A stretch of 64,000 bases of DNA, taken from contig NZ_NEGG01000011.1 in assembly GCF_002135295.1 (NCBI RefSeq), forward strand, positions 1 to 64,000, given 5' to 3'. The notes beneath the pieces are model-generated. The model was not told where the DNA came from. It did not search any database and was given only the letters and a program-made list of their open reading frames with translations. The stretch is from Acinetobacter sp. ANC 5054. GTDB lineage: Bacteria; Pseudomonadota; Gammaproteobacteria; Pseudomonadales; Moraxellaceae. Every line of letters starts with the position of its first letter. Within the stretch, counting starts at the first letter, position 1. Positions 36,599 through 46,366 of the stretch are shown piece after piece. The position numbers were made by a program, and so were the translations under genes.

Positions 36599-37858
36599 AT
36601 GATTTTGGAAAAATTTCAGTTTATACAAAATATTCAAGATTGGTCAGATCAATATCCGTGGCTTGAGATGCTGACTTCACTCAGTCTCCTCATCCTTTTT
36701 GCCATTCTTGCTAACTTTATTGCCAAACAGATCGTGGTGCGTGGTATCCGCAAGCTAGTATCGAAAATGGCATTTAGTCATAGCCAAATTTTGGCTGAAC
36801 ATAGTGTCATTAAACGCTTTGCCAATATCGTTCCCGCCATCGTGATTTTAAATGGCATCACGACTGTGCCACACCTTTCGGCTAAATTTGTAACTCTGGT
36901 ACAAATGGCGTGTCAAGCTTTCATCTTTTTAACGATCGCACTCGCAATTTCTGAATTATTAAATATTTTTAATCTCATCTATCAACGCAATCCGAAATCT
37001 AGAAACAAACCCATTAAAGGCTATTTACAGTTAGTCAAATTGATCATCTTTTTAGTCTGTGGACTGATGATTTTGGGTACATTCTTAAAAAAAGATGTGT
37101 TTACCTTACTCGCAGGCTTTGGTGCTATGGCTGCAGTATTGATGTTGGTGTTTCAAAATACTATTTTATCGTTGGTGGCATCAGTACAGATTTCATCATA
37201 TGACATGGTGCGTATAGGCGACTGGATAGAGATGCCCTCTCTAAATGCGGATGGCGATGTCATTGATATGTCATTACATACCATTACCGTTCAAAACTTT
37301 GATAAGACTTTTACCACAATACCGACCAATAAATTGGTAACAGATACTTTTAAAAATTGGCGTGGCATGGCACAAGCTGGGGTTAGACGCATTAAACGGT
37401 CACTATATATCGATCAAAGTTCGGTCCACTTCATGACCCAAGATGAACAGAACAAACTTAAAGAATTTCTTTTATTAGATCAGTATCTTGATACTAAGCA
37501 CGAAGAACTCGCCCACTTTAACCAACAACTGAGCAACCAATCTCAATACAATCAACGTCGTTTGACCAACTTAGGTACATTTCGCGCTTATGTTGAATTT
37601 TATTTAAAACAGCACACCGGTATTGCCCAGCATCAAACGATTTTAGTCCGTCAATTGCAACCGACCAGTGAAGGTCTTCCCCTTGAAATTTATGCCTTTA
37701 GCAATACCATTGCTTGGAAAGATTATGAGGCCATTCAATCGGATATTTTTGATCACTTAATTGCGATCATTCCTGAGTTTGGTTTAAAAGTCTATCAAGC
37801 ACCTTCTGGTGAAGATTTTAAGACGATTACAGCTACTCAGACTTTTGATTCAGATTAA
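36599..37858 (+). CDS. MscS-family mechanosensitive channel (YbdG-like)
   Basis: 419 residues from the ATG at 36599; a TTG at 36581 opens the frame earlier without a ribosome binding site. Five hydrophobic segments lie in the first 200 residues. The pore-lining helix is AGFGAMAAVLMLVFQNTILSLVASVQI by position (about 179-205) and the beta domain begins with DWIEMPSLNADGDVIDMS. A long C-terminal cytoplasmic part follows. This matches YbdG/MscM-type small-conductance channels that protect against osmotic shock. It stands alone. Confidence 0.87.
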   Translation: MILEKFQFIQNIQDWSDQYPWLEMLTSLSLLILFAILANFIAKQIVVRGIRKLVSKMAFSHSQILAEHSVIKRFANIVPAIVILNGITTVPHLSAKFVTLVQMACQAFIFLTIALAISELLNIFNLIYQRNPKSRNKPIKGYLQLVKLIIFLVCGLMILGTFLKKDVFTLLAGFGAMAAVLMLVFQNTILSLVASVQISSYDMVRIGDWIEMPSLNADGDVIDMSLHTITVQNFDKTFTTIPTNKLVTDTFKNWRGMAQAGVRRIKRSLYIDQSSVHFMTQDEQNKLKEFLLLDQYLDTKHEELAHFNQQLSNQSQYNQRRLTNLGTFRAYVEFYLKQHTGIAQHQTILVRQLQPTSEGLPLEIYAFSNTIAWKDYEAIQSDIFDHLIAIIPEFGLKVYQAPSGEDFKTITATQTFDSD

Positions 37859-38038
37859 TTCTATATGCTTATTTTTTGTACTTCTTGTCTATAGCGTTAA
37901 AGTCAGTTTTTAGACTCACAAAAAAATATACTGGTTAAATTGATGAAATATATCGTACATACTGTATACAAAAATTAATTAAATTATATACTATTTGGTA
38001 AATAGATCATAAAACACATCTAAAATAAGGACTTGATC

Positions 38039-39319
38039 ATGGAAGGCATTTTTACACCTTCTCAGAAGTCAGTTAAAACTCAGACAGAAAAAATGTTTGA
38101 TTCGATGAATCAATCACCTGTTAAGCATACGCTCATCAAAGCTGAGGCTTGTGATATAGATAACCGTGAGCGGATTGAAGCAGCTTTGCTCGACCCAATT
38201 GCCTGTATTCCTGCACGTTTTAAAGATGCCTATCATAAGTTTTTGTATTTCAATCAAAAACAGTATTTACGACAAGTTAACTTTGTAGCACAACTGGCAT
38301 TCCTCATTTATTTTTGGGCAGATCGCTATGTCTTGCCCGATGTCGAAGTTTTATCTGGGATGATCAGAATCATTGCCATTGTAGGTGCATTTGGTCTTAA
38401 TTATTTTTTATTCAAATATATCAAACGCATTCAACTTTTAGATTTAATTTTGCCGCTCGCGACCTGTCTCTCCGCGGTTTTATGGTTTGAGATACTGTTA
38501 CATTCAACAAGTGATAACGTTCTAACTTACCAATATGCAGCAGTTATTTTAATTGTCTTAGGCAACCTCAGTATTCAAGTTCATTTTCGTCCGTCCTTGA
38601 TTAGCTCTGCAATGATTAGCTGTGCTATTTTATTTGGTGTTTGGCGCCTAAATGCATTTAACGATTTCATTATTTTCTTATTTGTATATGTGCCAATTCT
38701 GCTCTTTAGTATCTATATTTGCTGGAACAATACTTTAAATTCTCGTAAAAACTTTTTGCGCGCATTATTAGATGACTGGAATTATCACACGCTGCGCAAA
38801 CTTGCCCATACAGATGAACTGACGCAAATCAGCAATCGCAGACAATTTGTCCATGCTGCGAATCAAAAAATACGAGAAACCCCTAAAACAGTCTGTACCA
38901 GTTTATTTATTTTTGATGTTGATCATTTTAAAAGTATTAATGACAAATTTGGACATGATATTGGTGATCAGGTATTGCGTAAAATTGCCGAAATTGCCAA
39001 AAATGAAATGCGTTTTAATGACCTATTGGCGAGATTCGGTGGTGAAGAATTTATTGTCCTTCTCCCCTATACTGTTCAGGCTGATGCATTGAAAATTGCT
39101 GAACGGCTTAGACATAAAATGGAACAGCACACGCTAATCATTAATAATATTGAGATTAAATTTTCTGTATCGATTGGTGTATCCAAAATCATCCCTGAAT
39201 ATCCAGTTCTAGATTATTTGATTAAACATGCAGACATAGCATTGTATGAAGCAAAACGCCAAGGTCGAAATCGTGTTGTACATTTCAATTGTATGAATTT
39301 TTGCGGTCAACCAACTTAG
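38039..39319 (+). CDS. Diguanylate cyclase with membrane sensor (GGDEF)
   Basis: About 426 residues from the ATG at 38039 (AAGGA seven bases upstream); a TTG two codons earlier is too close to the site. A soluble N-terminus of about 80 residues is followed by five to six membrane segments (about 80-230) and a C-terminal GGDEF domain, active-site motif RFGGEEF, preceded by HTDELTQISNRRQF and FDVDHFKSINDKFGHDIGD. The GGEEF form is usually active. No RxxD inhibitory site is evident just before it. It makes c-di-GMP; the sensed signal is unknown. Confidence 0.88.
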   Translation: MEGIFTPSQKSVKTQTEKMFDSMNQSPVKHTLIKAEACDIDNRERIEAALLDPIACIPARFKDAYHKFLYFNQKQYLRQVNFVAQLAFLIYFWADRYVLPDVEVLSGMIRIIAIVGAFGLNYFLFKYIKRIQLLDLILPLATCLSAVLWFEILLHSTSDNVLTYQYAAVILIVLGNLSIQVHFRPSLISSAMISCAILFGVWRLNAFNDFIIFLFVYVPILLFSIYICWNNTLNSRKNFLRALLDDWNYHTLRKLAHTDELTQISNRRQFVHAANQKIRETPKTVCTSLFIFDVDHFKSINDKFGHDIGDQVLRKIAEIAKNEMRFNDLLARFGGEEFIVLLPYTVQADALKIAERLRHKMEQHTLIINNIEIKFSVSIGVSKIIPEYPVLDYLIKHADIALYEAKRQGRNRVVHFNCMNFCGQPT

Positions 39320-39420
39320 CTTATCTCAACAAAACAGCATGGTTTAAATCACCTGAATCATTTACACTCGATTTATCCAAAAAATTCGATCGATAACAGT
39401 AAAATTCTCAGGTTATTTGC

Positions 39421-41271
39421 ATGCTTAAATGGTTTGAAAGATTAGTTGACGCTTATCCTGAAAAGGATCTCGATAAACCACTCCCAACCCAATTTTTTCC
39501 TTTTGTTTGGCAAGCGGCTACAGGCGTAAAACAGTATTTAGTGATCTTAGTTTTATGCACTGCAGGTGTGGCAAGCTTTGAGGCTTTGTTGTATGCGAAA
39601 ATTGGTGAGTTAGTGAATTGGCTAAGCCAATCACAGCCAGATACTTTTTTACAGCAACATCAAACGAACCTGACTATTTTAAGCTTTATTTTATTTGCGA
39701 ATATCTTTTTCTCTTGTCTGCAAACCATTATCAAGCATCAAATTTTATACAGTACATTTCCAATGCGCTTACGTTGGAGATTTCATAATTTACTGTTAAA
39801 GCAGAGCTTAGATTTTTTCCATAATGATTTTGCAGGTCGTCTTTCTGCCAAAGTCATGCAAACTGCCCTAGCGGTGCGTGAATTTTGGATCATTCTTGGC
39901 GACATGGTGGCTTATGTATTTATTTACCTAATCTCAATCACCATTATATTAGGCGCAATTTCACCGCTTTTGGTGATTCCATTAATATTATGGTTGGTCC
40001 TTTTTATCGCCTCTGCCAGCTATTTCATTCCTAAGTTAAGCCAAATTTCTAATGAACAAGCCAACGCCCGTGCCGTGATGACAGGCCGCGTTACAGATGC
40101 CTATACCAATATTCAAACCGTTAAGCTATTTGCACATGCAGGACGTGAAAGTCGCTATGCCAAAGCGTCTATGAAAGAATTCATGGTCACGGTCTATAAA
40201 CAGATGCGTTTGGGTGCTCGATATAACATCACGACCAACCTACTCATTATCGTACTGTATGGTGGTGTTCTAGGAACCGCTATTTGGCTATGGATGGATG
40301 GTCAAGCGGAACTCGGCGTGATTGCTGCCGCAACAGCAATGATCTTAAAACTCAGCAGTATTTCTGAGTTTATGATGTGGCAAACTTCCGCTTTATTTGA
40401 AAATGTCGGTACGATTCAAGATGGTATGAAAACCATGGGACGACCGATTCAAATCCAAGATAAAGAAAACGCACAGGACTTAAAAGTTCAACATGGTGAA
40501 ATCAAATTCGAAGATGTGAGTTTTGCTTATAACGATAAAAATGTGATTGATCATTTTAATTTGACCATTCGTCCGGGTGAGAAAATCGGGATTGTCGGGC
40601 GTTCAGGTGCAGGTAAATCAACATTAATTCAACTACTTCTACATTTTTATGACATCAACCAAGGTCGTATTTCGATTGATGGGCAAAATATAGAAGATGT
40701 TACTCAAGATAGCTTAAGGAAAAACATTGCCTTAGTTACTCAAGATACCTCTCTGTTGCACCGCACAGTTGAAGAAAACATTAAATATGGTCGCCCAGAT
40801 GCGACCGATGAAGAAATGTATAGTGCTGTTCGAAAAGCTAAAGCGGATGAATTTATTCCTCAACTCATTGATTTACGTGGACAACGTGGTTATGACGCCT
40901 TTGTTGGTGAACGTGGAGTTAAGCTGTCAGGTGGTCAACGTCAACGTATTGCCATTGCACGAGTATTTTTAAAAGACGCGCCGATTTTGATTTTAGATGA
41001 GGCAACCAGTGCGCTAGATTCAGAGGTTGAAGCTGCGATTCAGTCAAGTTTAGATGACTTGATGCAAGGTAAGACGGTCATTGCCATTGCACATCGCCTC
41101 TCGACGATTGCTCAAATGGACCGTTTAATTGTGTTAGATCAAGGGCGCATTGCAGAACAAGGTACGCATGATGAGCTTGTCGCACTCAATGGAATATATG
41201 CTCATCTGTGGCAGCGCCAAACGGGTGGCTTTTTAATTGAGCAACAAAAGAAACAATCAAAGGAAGATTAG
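39421..41271 (+). CDS. ABC exporter, fused membrane-ATPase half transporter
   Basis: Protein of 616 residues. Six membrane helices (about 30-330), then a nucleotide-binding domain: Walker A GRSGAGKST, signature LSGGQRQR, Walker B LILDEATSALD, switch AHRLSTI. This is the MsbA/MDR type half transporter that works as a dimer. The polar N-terminus contains YPEKDLDKPLPTQF. Its stop codon is one base before the MaoC-like gene start. Drug, lipid or peptide export is possible; no substrate clue is visible. Confidence 0.88.
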   Translation: MLKWFERLVDAYPEKDLDKPLPTQFFPFVWQAATGVKQYLVILVLCTAGVASFEALLYAKIGELVNWLSQSQPDTFLQQHQTNLTILSFILFANIFFSCLQTIIKHQILYSTFPMRLRWRFHNLLLKQSLDFFHNDFAGRLSAKVMQTALAVREFWIILGDMVAYVFIYLISITIILGAISPLLVIPLILWLVLFIASASYFIPKLSQISNEQANARAVMTGRVTDAYTNIQTVKLFAHAGRESRYAKASMKEFMVTVYKQMRLGARYNITTNLLIIVLYGGVLGTAIWLWMDGQAELGVIAAATAMILKLSSISEFMMWQTSALFENVGTIQDGMKTMGRPIQIQDKENAQDLKVQHGEIKFEDVSFAYNDKNVIDHFNLTIRPGEKIGIVGRSGAGKSTLIQLLLHFYDINQGRISIDGQNIEDVTQDSLRKNIALVTQDTSLLHRTVEENIKYGRPDATDEEMYSAVRKAKADEFIPQLIDLRGQRGYDAFVGERGVKLSGGQRQRIAIARVFLKDAPILILDEATSALDSEVEAAIQSSLDDLMQGKTVIAIAHRLSTIAQMDRLIVLDQGRIAEQGTHDELVALNGIYAHLWQRQTGGFLIEQQKKQSKED

Positions 41272-41272
41272 T

Positions 41273-41722
41273 ATGCTGTATTTGGAAGACCTTAAAGTCG
41301 GTGATCGTTTTGTTAGTCGTGAATATGAAATGACGACAGAAGAAATTAAACAATTCGCACATGCTTACGATCCTCAGGAATTTCATACAGATGAAAATAA
41401 AGCCGAAGAACATCCAGTATTTAAGGGTTTAGCTGCAAGCGGTTGGCATACTGCGGCAGTAACGATGCGTTTATGGACGGAATGCTTCCCTGTCGCTTAT
41501 GGTCTAATCGGCTCTGAGTCAAGTCTGCGCTGGCCACGTCCAACACGGCCTGGTGATAAACTACATGCAGAGGTTGAAATTTCAGCTATTACGCCATCTA
41601 AAAGTAAAAATGACCGTGCTATTGTCAGTTATGTAACGCATGCATTGAACCAACATGGTGATGTATTGTTTATGTCCACCACTAAAATTATTGTGTTTAG
41701 TAAAGACTATAAAGCTGAATAA
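41273..41722 (+). CDS. MaoC-like acyl dehydratase
   Basis: 149 residues from the ATG at 41273, with AAGGAAG before it; the longer frame overlaps the ABC gene. The hot-dog-fold hydratase motif is clear: FAHAYDPQEFHTDENKA, whose Asp33 and His38 match the hydratase pair of MaoC proteins. SSLRWPRPTRPGDKLH follows later. It would hydrate a 2-enoyl thioester. It starts two bases after the ABC exporter stop, so co-translation is likely, an unusual pairing for an exporter. A hairpin without a T-run follows at 41732-41759. Confidence 0.85.
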   Translation: MLYLEDLKVGDRFVSREYEMTTEEIKQFAHAYDPQEFHTDENKAEEHPVFKGLAASGWHTAAVTMRLWTECFPVAYGLIGSESSLRWPRPTRPGDKLHAEVEISAITPSKSKNDRAIVSYVTHALNQHGDVLFMSTTKIIVFSKDYKAE

Positions 41723-41872
41723 TTGCACTTTGACCTACTTTACATCGTTGAAGTAGGTCGTTATAAATGAAAAGCAGATTCAGTTTGTCCAACAATTTTT
41801 GTGGGATCTAACGTATTTTCATGACAATATAGTTTTGAACAAAAGAAAAAATTCGCATTGCAACGGAAGGCT

Positions 41873-42901
41873 ATGAAAACAATTAATCCCCGTCAGGATC
41901 AGGGTATTCCGGGAGTCTATGGACTACTCCTTTTAGATGTTGTCTCACGTTGGGGTTATACTGCTGAAACTTTATTTAGCCCATTTGGACTGAATAGCGA
42001 ACAACTCGCAGAGCCCGAATTTAGAATTCCAACGCCTATCGCTAATCAATTGGTTGAACATGCTTTACGTTTGACCGGCGAACCCACGCTTGGTTTCCAC
42101 CTCGGTAACCAGATGCGCATTTCAATTCATGGTTTTATTGGTTATGCCATTATGACCGCCAAAGACATTACTGATGCATTAGTCTTGGCCAATCGCTTCA
42201 TTCAGCTTCGCATGCCATTTTTACAATTATTTTTTTCTACTTTTGGCAGTAAAGCGACCATTCAACTACAAACGGATGTCACCTTAGAACCTTTACGGAC
42301 TGAAATATCTATCGCCCTAATTTTTGGCATGATTAGTATGGGAAAAGCCATAACAGGAGTGGATTATTCAGCGGGTGAAATTGATTTTGATTTTCCACAG
42401 CCAGATGGCTTCGAACGTTTCATAGCAAAATATCCACGTCATCAGTTCCGTTTTGATCAACCACATTTGCTTTTAAGTTTCGACAAACAGTATCTCGGCA
42501 ATAAATTGGTCCATGCCGATCCGATTGCCAGTCAAATTGCAATTAACCAATGTGAAGCCGAACTTTCCGCTTTAGGTGAACGACATCGTATCGCAATGCG
42601 AGTCCGTGATATTTTGACCAATTCGGAACAGCATTATTTAAGCATTGAAAGTGTAGCTGAACGCCTACATATGTCAGATCGCACCCTGAAGCGTCAACTT
42701 GCAGCTGAAGGTACTTCATTTTCAACCTTGGTTGATGAAGTTCGATATCGACACGCAACTTCATTATTGTCTAGAACTGACTTTACCTTAGAACAAATTG
42801 CCGATGAACTAGGTTATAGCGACGTTGCAAATTTTAGTCGAGCATTTAAACGTTGGAGTGGTCGCAGCCCAAGCAATTGGCGTAAAGATCCATACTTATA
42901 A
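41873..42901 (+). CDS. AraC-family regulator with arabinose-binding-type N-domain
   Basis: About 342 residues from the ATG at 41873, preceded by GGAAGG. The N-terminal domain is the OruR/AraC type (PF12625-like) seen in GXGYVY regulators, with LGFHLGNQMRISIHGFIGYAI. The C-terminal two helix-turn-helices include LSIESVAERLHMSDRTLKRQLAAEG and LEQIADELGYSDVANFSRAFKRWSGRSPSNWR, by position. It activates a target not apparent here; its neighbours MaoC and gcvH do not suggest one. Family certain. Confidence 0.86.
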   Translation: MKTINPRQDQGIPGVYGLLLLDVVSRWGYTAETLFSPFGLNSEQLAEPEFRIPTPIANQLVEHALRLTGEPTLGFHLGNQMRISIHGFIGYAIMTAKDITDALVLANRFIQLRMPFLQLFFSTFGSKATIQLQTDVTLEPLRTEISIALIFGMISMGKAITGVDYSAGEIDFDFPQPDGFERFIAKYPRHQFRFDQPHLLLSFDKQYLGNKLVHADPIASQIAINQCEAELSALGERHRIAMRVRDILTNSEQHYLSIESVAERLHMSDRTLKRQLAAEGTSFSTLVDEVRYRHATSLLSRTDFTLEQIADELGYSDVANFSRAFKRWSGRSPSNWRKDPYL

Positions 42902-42973
42902 GTCTTTTGTTTTAACCAAAAAGCATGTATAACTCATGCCAAAAATGAATTTAATTGATTTAAGGAGTTATCA

Positions 42974-43348
42974 ATGAATCATCCTTCAGATTTGAAGTAT
43001 GCAACTACACATGAGTGGGTACGCATTGAAGGTGACCTCGTTGTTACAGGTATTTCTGATCACGCACAAGATGCTTTAGGCGACTTGGTTTATGTAGAAG
43101 CGCCTGAAGTCGGTCAACACATCACTGCTGGCGAACAAGCAGGTGTTGTAGAATCAGTAAAAACAGCTTCTGATATTCACGCGCCAGTTTCAGGTACTGT
43201 AGTCGAAGTGAATCCAGACTTAGAAGATGATCCAGATTTTGTCAACGATGCACCTTATAGCAAAGGTTGGATTTATAAAATCAAGCCAGATAACATTGCC
43301 GATGTAGACGCACTGTTAAGCAGTGAACAATACGAAGCTGGCCTATAA
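42974..43348 (+). CDS. gcvH: Glycine cleavage system H protein
   Basis: Protein of 124 residues with the lipoyl lysine in [13 protein letters not shown] and the typical [13 protein letters not shown] start and [10 protein letters not shown] end. H protein carries the aminomethyl group of glycine between P, T and L proteins. TTAAGGAG precedes the ATG. None of gcvP, gcvT or lpd is near; it stands alone with its own terminator, so it could also serve as a lipoylation carrier. Family certain. Confidence 0.94.
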   Translation: MNHPSDLKYATTHEWVRIEGDLVVTGISDHAQDALGDLVYVEAPEVGQHITAGEQAGVVESVKTASDIHAPVSGTVVEVNPDLEDDPDFVNDAPYSKGWIYKIKPDNIADVDALLSSEQYEAGL

Positions 43349-43378
43349 TTCAAAATTAATTATACACATTGAGAAAAA

Positions 43379-43401
43379 ACAGCGTTCGCGCTGTTTTTTT
43401 T
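43379..43401 (+). terminator. Terminator of gcvH
   Basis: ACAGCG-TTCG-CGCTGT followed by eight T: a strong UUCG-loop hairpin. Confidence 0.92.
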
Positions 43402-43646
43402 GCGCCGTAGTTTTACGATTGAGCAACACCCTTTAGTTTTATTGATAATTTATGCTGTTTTATTGGTAAAAATATAAATTTATTAAAAAGATATTCTCAT
43501 ATTGTTTTATTTTTTACATTTTATGACTAAAATAAACACACTTTTATGCCCTCGTTGAATTGTTACTCTCGATACACTCCCAATATCGTAACAATGAAAA
43601 ACCATGTAAATAAAACGTTGGCAATCCCTGCTCGATCTGGTGTGAC

Positions 43647-44825
43647 ATGTCCAATCCCAATTCTGAAACCCTATGGAATAAATCCTTTATTCTGTGTTTG
43701 GCCAATAACTTATTTTTATTTATATTTTATTTTGCTCACACCACGATTTTACCGATATATATCGTAAATGATTTGGGAGGCAGCCTTTCTCAAGCAGGCC
43801 TTGCTATGACTTTATTCATGGCCTCAGCGATTGCAGTACGTCCATTTAGTGCTTTAATCATTGAAAAAATTGGCACAAAAAAAGCCCTGTATATTTCTGA
43901 AAGCATGTTCTGTCTGCTTTGCCTGACCTATATTTTTGCAGACAATCTCACCCTACTTATGATTATCCGTTTTTTACATGGTATCTGGTTTAGTATTTTA
44001 ACCACGGTGAATGTGCCAATTGTGAATGCCTTTATTCCTGAAAAGCGTAAGGGCGAAGGCATGGGTTATTTTCTGGTATCGGTAAATTTAGGGATTGTTC
44101 TTGGGCCTTTAATTGGACTGACCCTCATTCAACATACCAGTTTTACCCATATTTCGACTCTTTTACTGGGCTGTGTCGTACTCGGATTTATATTTTGTTT
44201 TTTAATTCCGCTTCAAAACAATGCGAAAGAATCTTCAGAACAGTCGCAAAAAAAACTTTCTATTCAAGACTTTATCGAGTTTAAAGCACTACCCGTTGCT
44301 GTTATGGCAATGATGATTTCATTCTGCTATGCCAGCATTATGTCTTTCATTTCGACTTTTGCTGAGTCTAAACATCTACTCAGTTATGCGGGTCTATTTT
44401 TTGCCGTATTTGCAATTTCAATGATGAGCCTGCGTCCGTTTACAGGTCGTCTTTATGACCGTAAAGGCCCAAGCTATGTGGTTTACCCTGCCCTTATTTT
44501 ATTTTCTATCGGTCTTTTGGTTTTAAGTCAGATTGACAGCGTTATTGGTTTTATGTGTGCTGCCTTTTTCATTGGCATAGGTTTCGGTTCGGCTCAACCT
44601 TGCTTACAAACCATTTCTATACAACGCTCACCTAAACATCGTATCGGGCATGCGACATCGACTTATTTCACCTTCTATGATTTAGGTATTGCGATTGGTT
44701 CAATGGTCTTAGGGCTAATTATTTCTGGTTATGGTTATTCTACAGCGTATATCTGCTGTGCTGTTTTGGTCTGCATCAGTCTCATTTACTATCATTTCGT
44801 AGTAAGCCAACAAAAAACAGCTTAA
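43647..44825 (+). CDS. MFS transporter (drug/sugar efflux type)
   Basis: Protein of 392 residues with 12 helices. The first helix contains LANNLFLFIFYFAHTTILP; an AIAVRPFSALIIEKIGTKK segment corresponds to the MFS signature loop between helices 2 and 3. The second half has AISMMSLRPFTGRLYDRKGP, the repeated loop. It looks like the YfcJ/YhhS arabinose-efflux-like branch, which includes exporters of drugs and amino-acid derivatives. It has a weak ribosome binding site. Convergent with pilU across a terminator. Substrate unknown. Confidence 0.83.
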   Translation: MSNPNSETLWNKSFILCLANNLFLFIFYFAHTTILPIYIVNDLGGSLSQAGLAMTLFMASAIAVRPFSALIIEKIGTKKALYISESMFCLLCLTYIFADNLTLLMIIRFLHGIWFSILTTVNVPIVNAFIPEKRKGEGMGYFLVSVNLGIVLGPLIGLTLIQHTSFTHISTLLLGCVVLGFIFCFLIPLQNNAKESSEQSQKKLSIQDFIEFKALPVAVMAMMISFCYASIMSFISTFAESKHLLSYAGLFFAVFAISMMSLRPFTGRLYDRKGPSYVVYPALILFSIGLLVLSQIDSVIGFMCAAFFIGIGFGSAQPCLQTISIQRSPKHRIGHATSTYFTFYDLGIAIGSMVLGLIISGYGYSTAYICCAVLVCISLIYYHFVVSQQKTA

Positions 44826-44853
44826 GGATTAAATTTCTCCCTAACGCCCTTAT

Positions 44854-44884
44854 AAAAATCAGGCCTACATTGGTAAGCCTGATT
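44854..44884 (-). terminator. Terminator between MFS and pilU
   Basis: AATCAGGC and GCCTGATT pair around a 12-nt loop; on the minus strand five T follow. It lies about 20 bases past the pilU stop. Confidence 0.7.
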
Positions 44885-44904
44885 CAATCTAGAACTTCAT
44901 GTTC

Positions 44905-46098
44905 CTATTGTTCAGCAACTTCCGCCACTTCAGCTTCAGGTTCCTTTTCTGCAACCATGCTCAAACTTTGTGTATTGGTTGCAACAGCACTTCCATTTGC
45001 TCTTGGACTTTTCAGTTTAATTTGTAAGCGCAATTCATTGGTAGAATCTGCATTACGTAGCGCTTCTTCATAAGAGATCGCACCATCGTTATATAAATCA
45101 AATAGCGCTTGGTCAAAAGTCTGCATGCCGAGTTCACGTGACTTAGCCATAATCGCTTTCAACTCATGAAAATCACCTTTTAGAATTAAGTCAGAGACTA
45201 ACGGCGTATTCAACATAATTTCAACAGCAGCTCGTCGTCCTTTGCCATCTTCTGTACGAATCAGACGCTGTGAAATAATCGCTTTCATATTAGAGGATAA
45301 ATCCATCAAGAGCTGATTGCGGCGTTCTTCTGGGAAGAAGTTAATGATTCGGTCTAGAGTTTGGTTGGCATTGTTAGAGTGCAATGTACCTAGGCATAAA
45401 TGCCCCGTTTCTGCAAAGGCAATGGCATGTTCCATGGTTTCAGTATCACGGATCTCACCAATCAAAATCACATCTGGCGCCTGACGCAATGTATTCTTTA
45501 ACGCATTGTGCCAAGAGTGGCAATCGACGCCCACTTCACGATGGGTAATCATGGATTTTTTATGTTTATGCACATATTCCACAGGGTCTTCGACTGTGAT
45601 GATATGCCCTGCACTATGTTCATTACGATAATCAATCAAAGCCGCCAAAGAAGTCGATTTACCCGAACCAGTACCGCCTACAACTAAAACCAAACCGCGC
45701 TTTTCCATAATCACGTGTTTTAATGATTCAGGAAGTCTAAGTTTTTCAAAATTTGGAATTTCGGCAGTAATAGTACGAATCACCATGCCCACTTGTAGTT
45801 GTTGTTGAAACACATTAACTCGGAACCGCGAAACATTTGGCACGCTAATCGCAAAGTTACATTCCAACTCAGTTTCAAATTCTTTACGTTGCTTTTCATT
45901 CATCAAACTATAAGCAAACAGTTTGGTCTTATTTGCATCTAGCGCTTGTTGTCCAAAGGGTTTCATCAAACCCTGATGTTTAATACTCGGAGGAAAATCT
46001 GCTGTAATAAATAAATCTGAACCACCGTATTCGACCACTTTGGTCAACATATGAAACATAAAACGGCGTGCTTCTTCGAGCAGATCAGCAGTGTACAT
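44905..46098 (-). CDS. pilU: Twitching motility ATPase PilU
   Basis: 397 residues from the ATG at 46098, preceded by GGGGAAAG; the 6-codon TTG extension is unlikely. RecA-like GspE/PilT fold: Walker A GGTGSGKST, the Asp box EIRDTETMEHAI, and the His box HCLGTLHSNNANQTLDR. It resembles PilU more than PilT in its MLTKVVEYGGSDLFIT start and acidic tail. PilU helps the main retraction ATPase PilT to pull type IV pili in. In many gammaproteobacteria it follows pilT directly, but pilT is absent next to it here. Confidence 0.9.
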   Translation of the reverse strand: MYTADLLEEARRFMFHMLTKVVEYGGSDLFITADFPPSIKHQGLMKPFGQQALDANKTKLFAYSLMNEKQRKEFETELECNFAISVPNVSRFRVNVFQQQLQVGMVIRTITAEIPNFEKLRLPESLKHVIMEKRGLVLVVGGTGSGKSTSLAALIDYRNEHSAGHIITVEDPVEYVHKHKKSMITHREVGVDCHSWHNALKNTLRQAPDVILIGEIRDTETMEHAIAFAETGHLCLGTLHSNNANQTLDRIINFFPEERRNQLLMDLSSNMKAIISQRLIRTEDGKGRRAAVEIMLNTPLVSDLILKGDFHELKAIMAKSRELGMQTFDQALFDLYNDGAISYEEALRNADSTNELRLQIKLKSPRANGSAVATNTQSLSMVAEKEPEAEVAEVAEQ

Positions 46099-46303
46099 AA
46101 CTTTCCCCAATTTCAAATTATTTTGACAGCTCTATATGGGAGCTTCATGTTTAGCCCTATATGAGGTCAGGGCTATTTTGCATAAAAAATAAAGTCGTCT
46201 CAAATCTAAAATACTGAATAATTTGATAATTAATAAAATTGATGTGAGCCAATTCACGTTTTAAATAAACTAAGCAGTATCCATTTTAAAAATTAAGAAC
46301 AAT

Positions 46304-46337
46304 AAAAAGCCCCAACCTATTTTCTTGAGGTTGAGGC
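46304..46337 (-). terminator. Terminator of aroG
   Basis: GCCTCAACCT and AGGTTGGGGC (minus strand) pair around a 9-nt loop and are followed by five T. It lies 30 bases past the aroG stop. Confidence 0.85.
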
Positions 46338-46366
46338 TACTGGTGTAAGGTCATTCGTTATTGATT

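Noticed and set aside
41732..41759. Hairpin GACCTACTT/AAGTAGGTC after the MaoC-like gene
   Set aside because: A good 9-bp stem, but followed by GTTATAAATG without a T-run, so not called as a terminator.
43546..43767. 73-codon frame overlapping the start of the MFS gene
   Set aside because: Runs in another frame into clear MFS coding sequence, has no ribosome binding site and low-quality composition.
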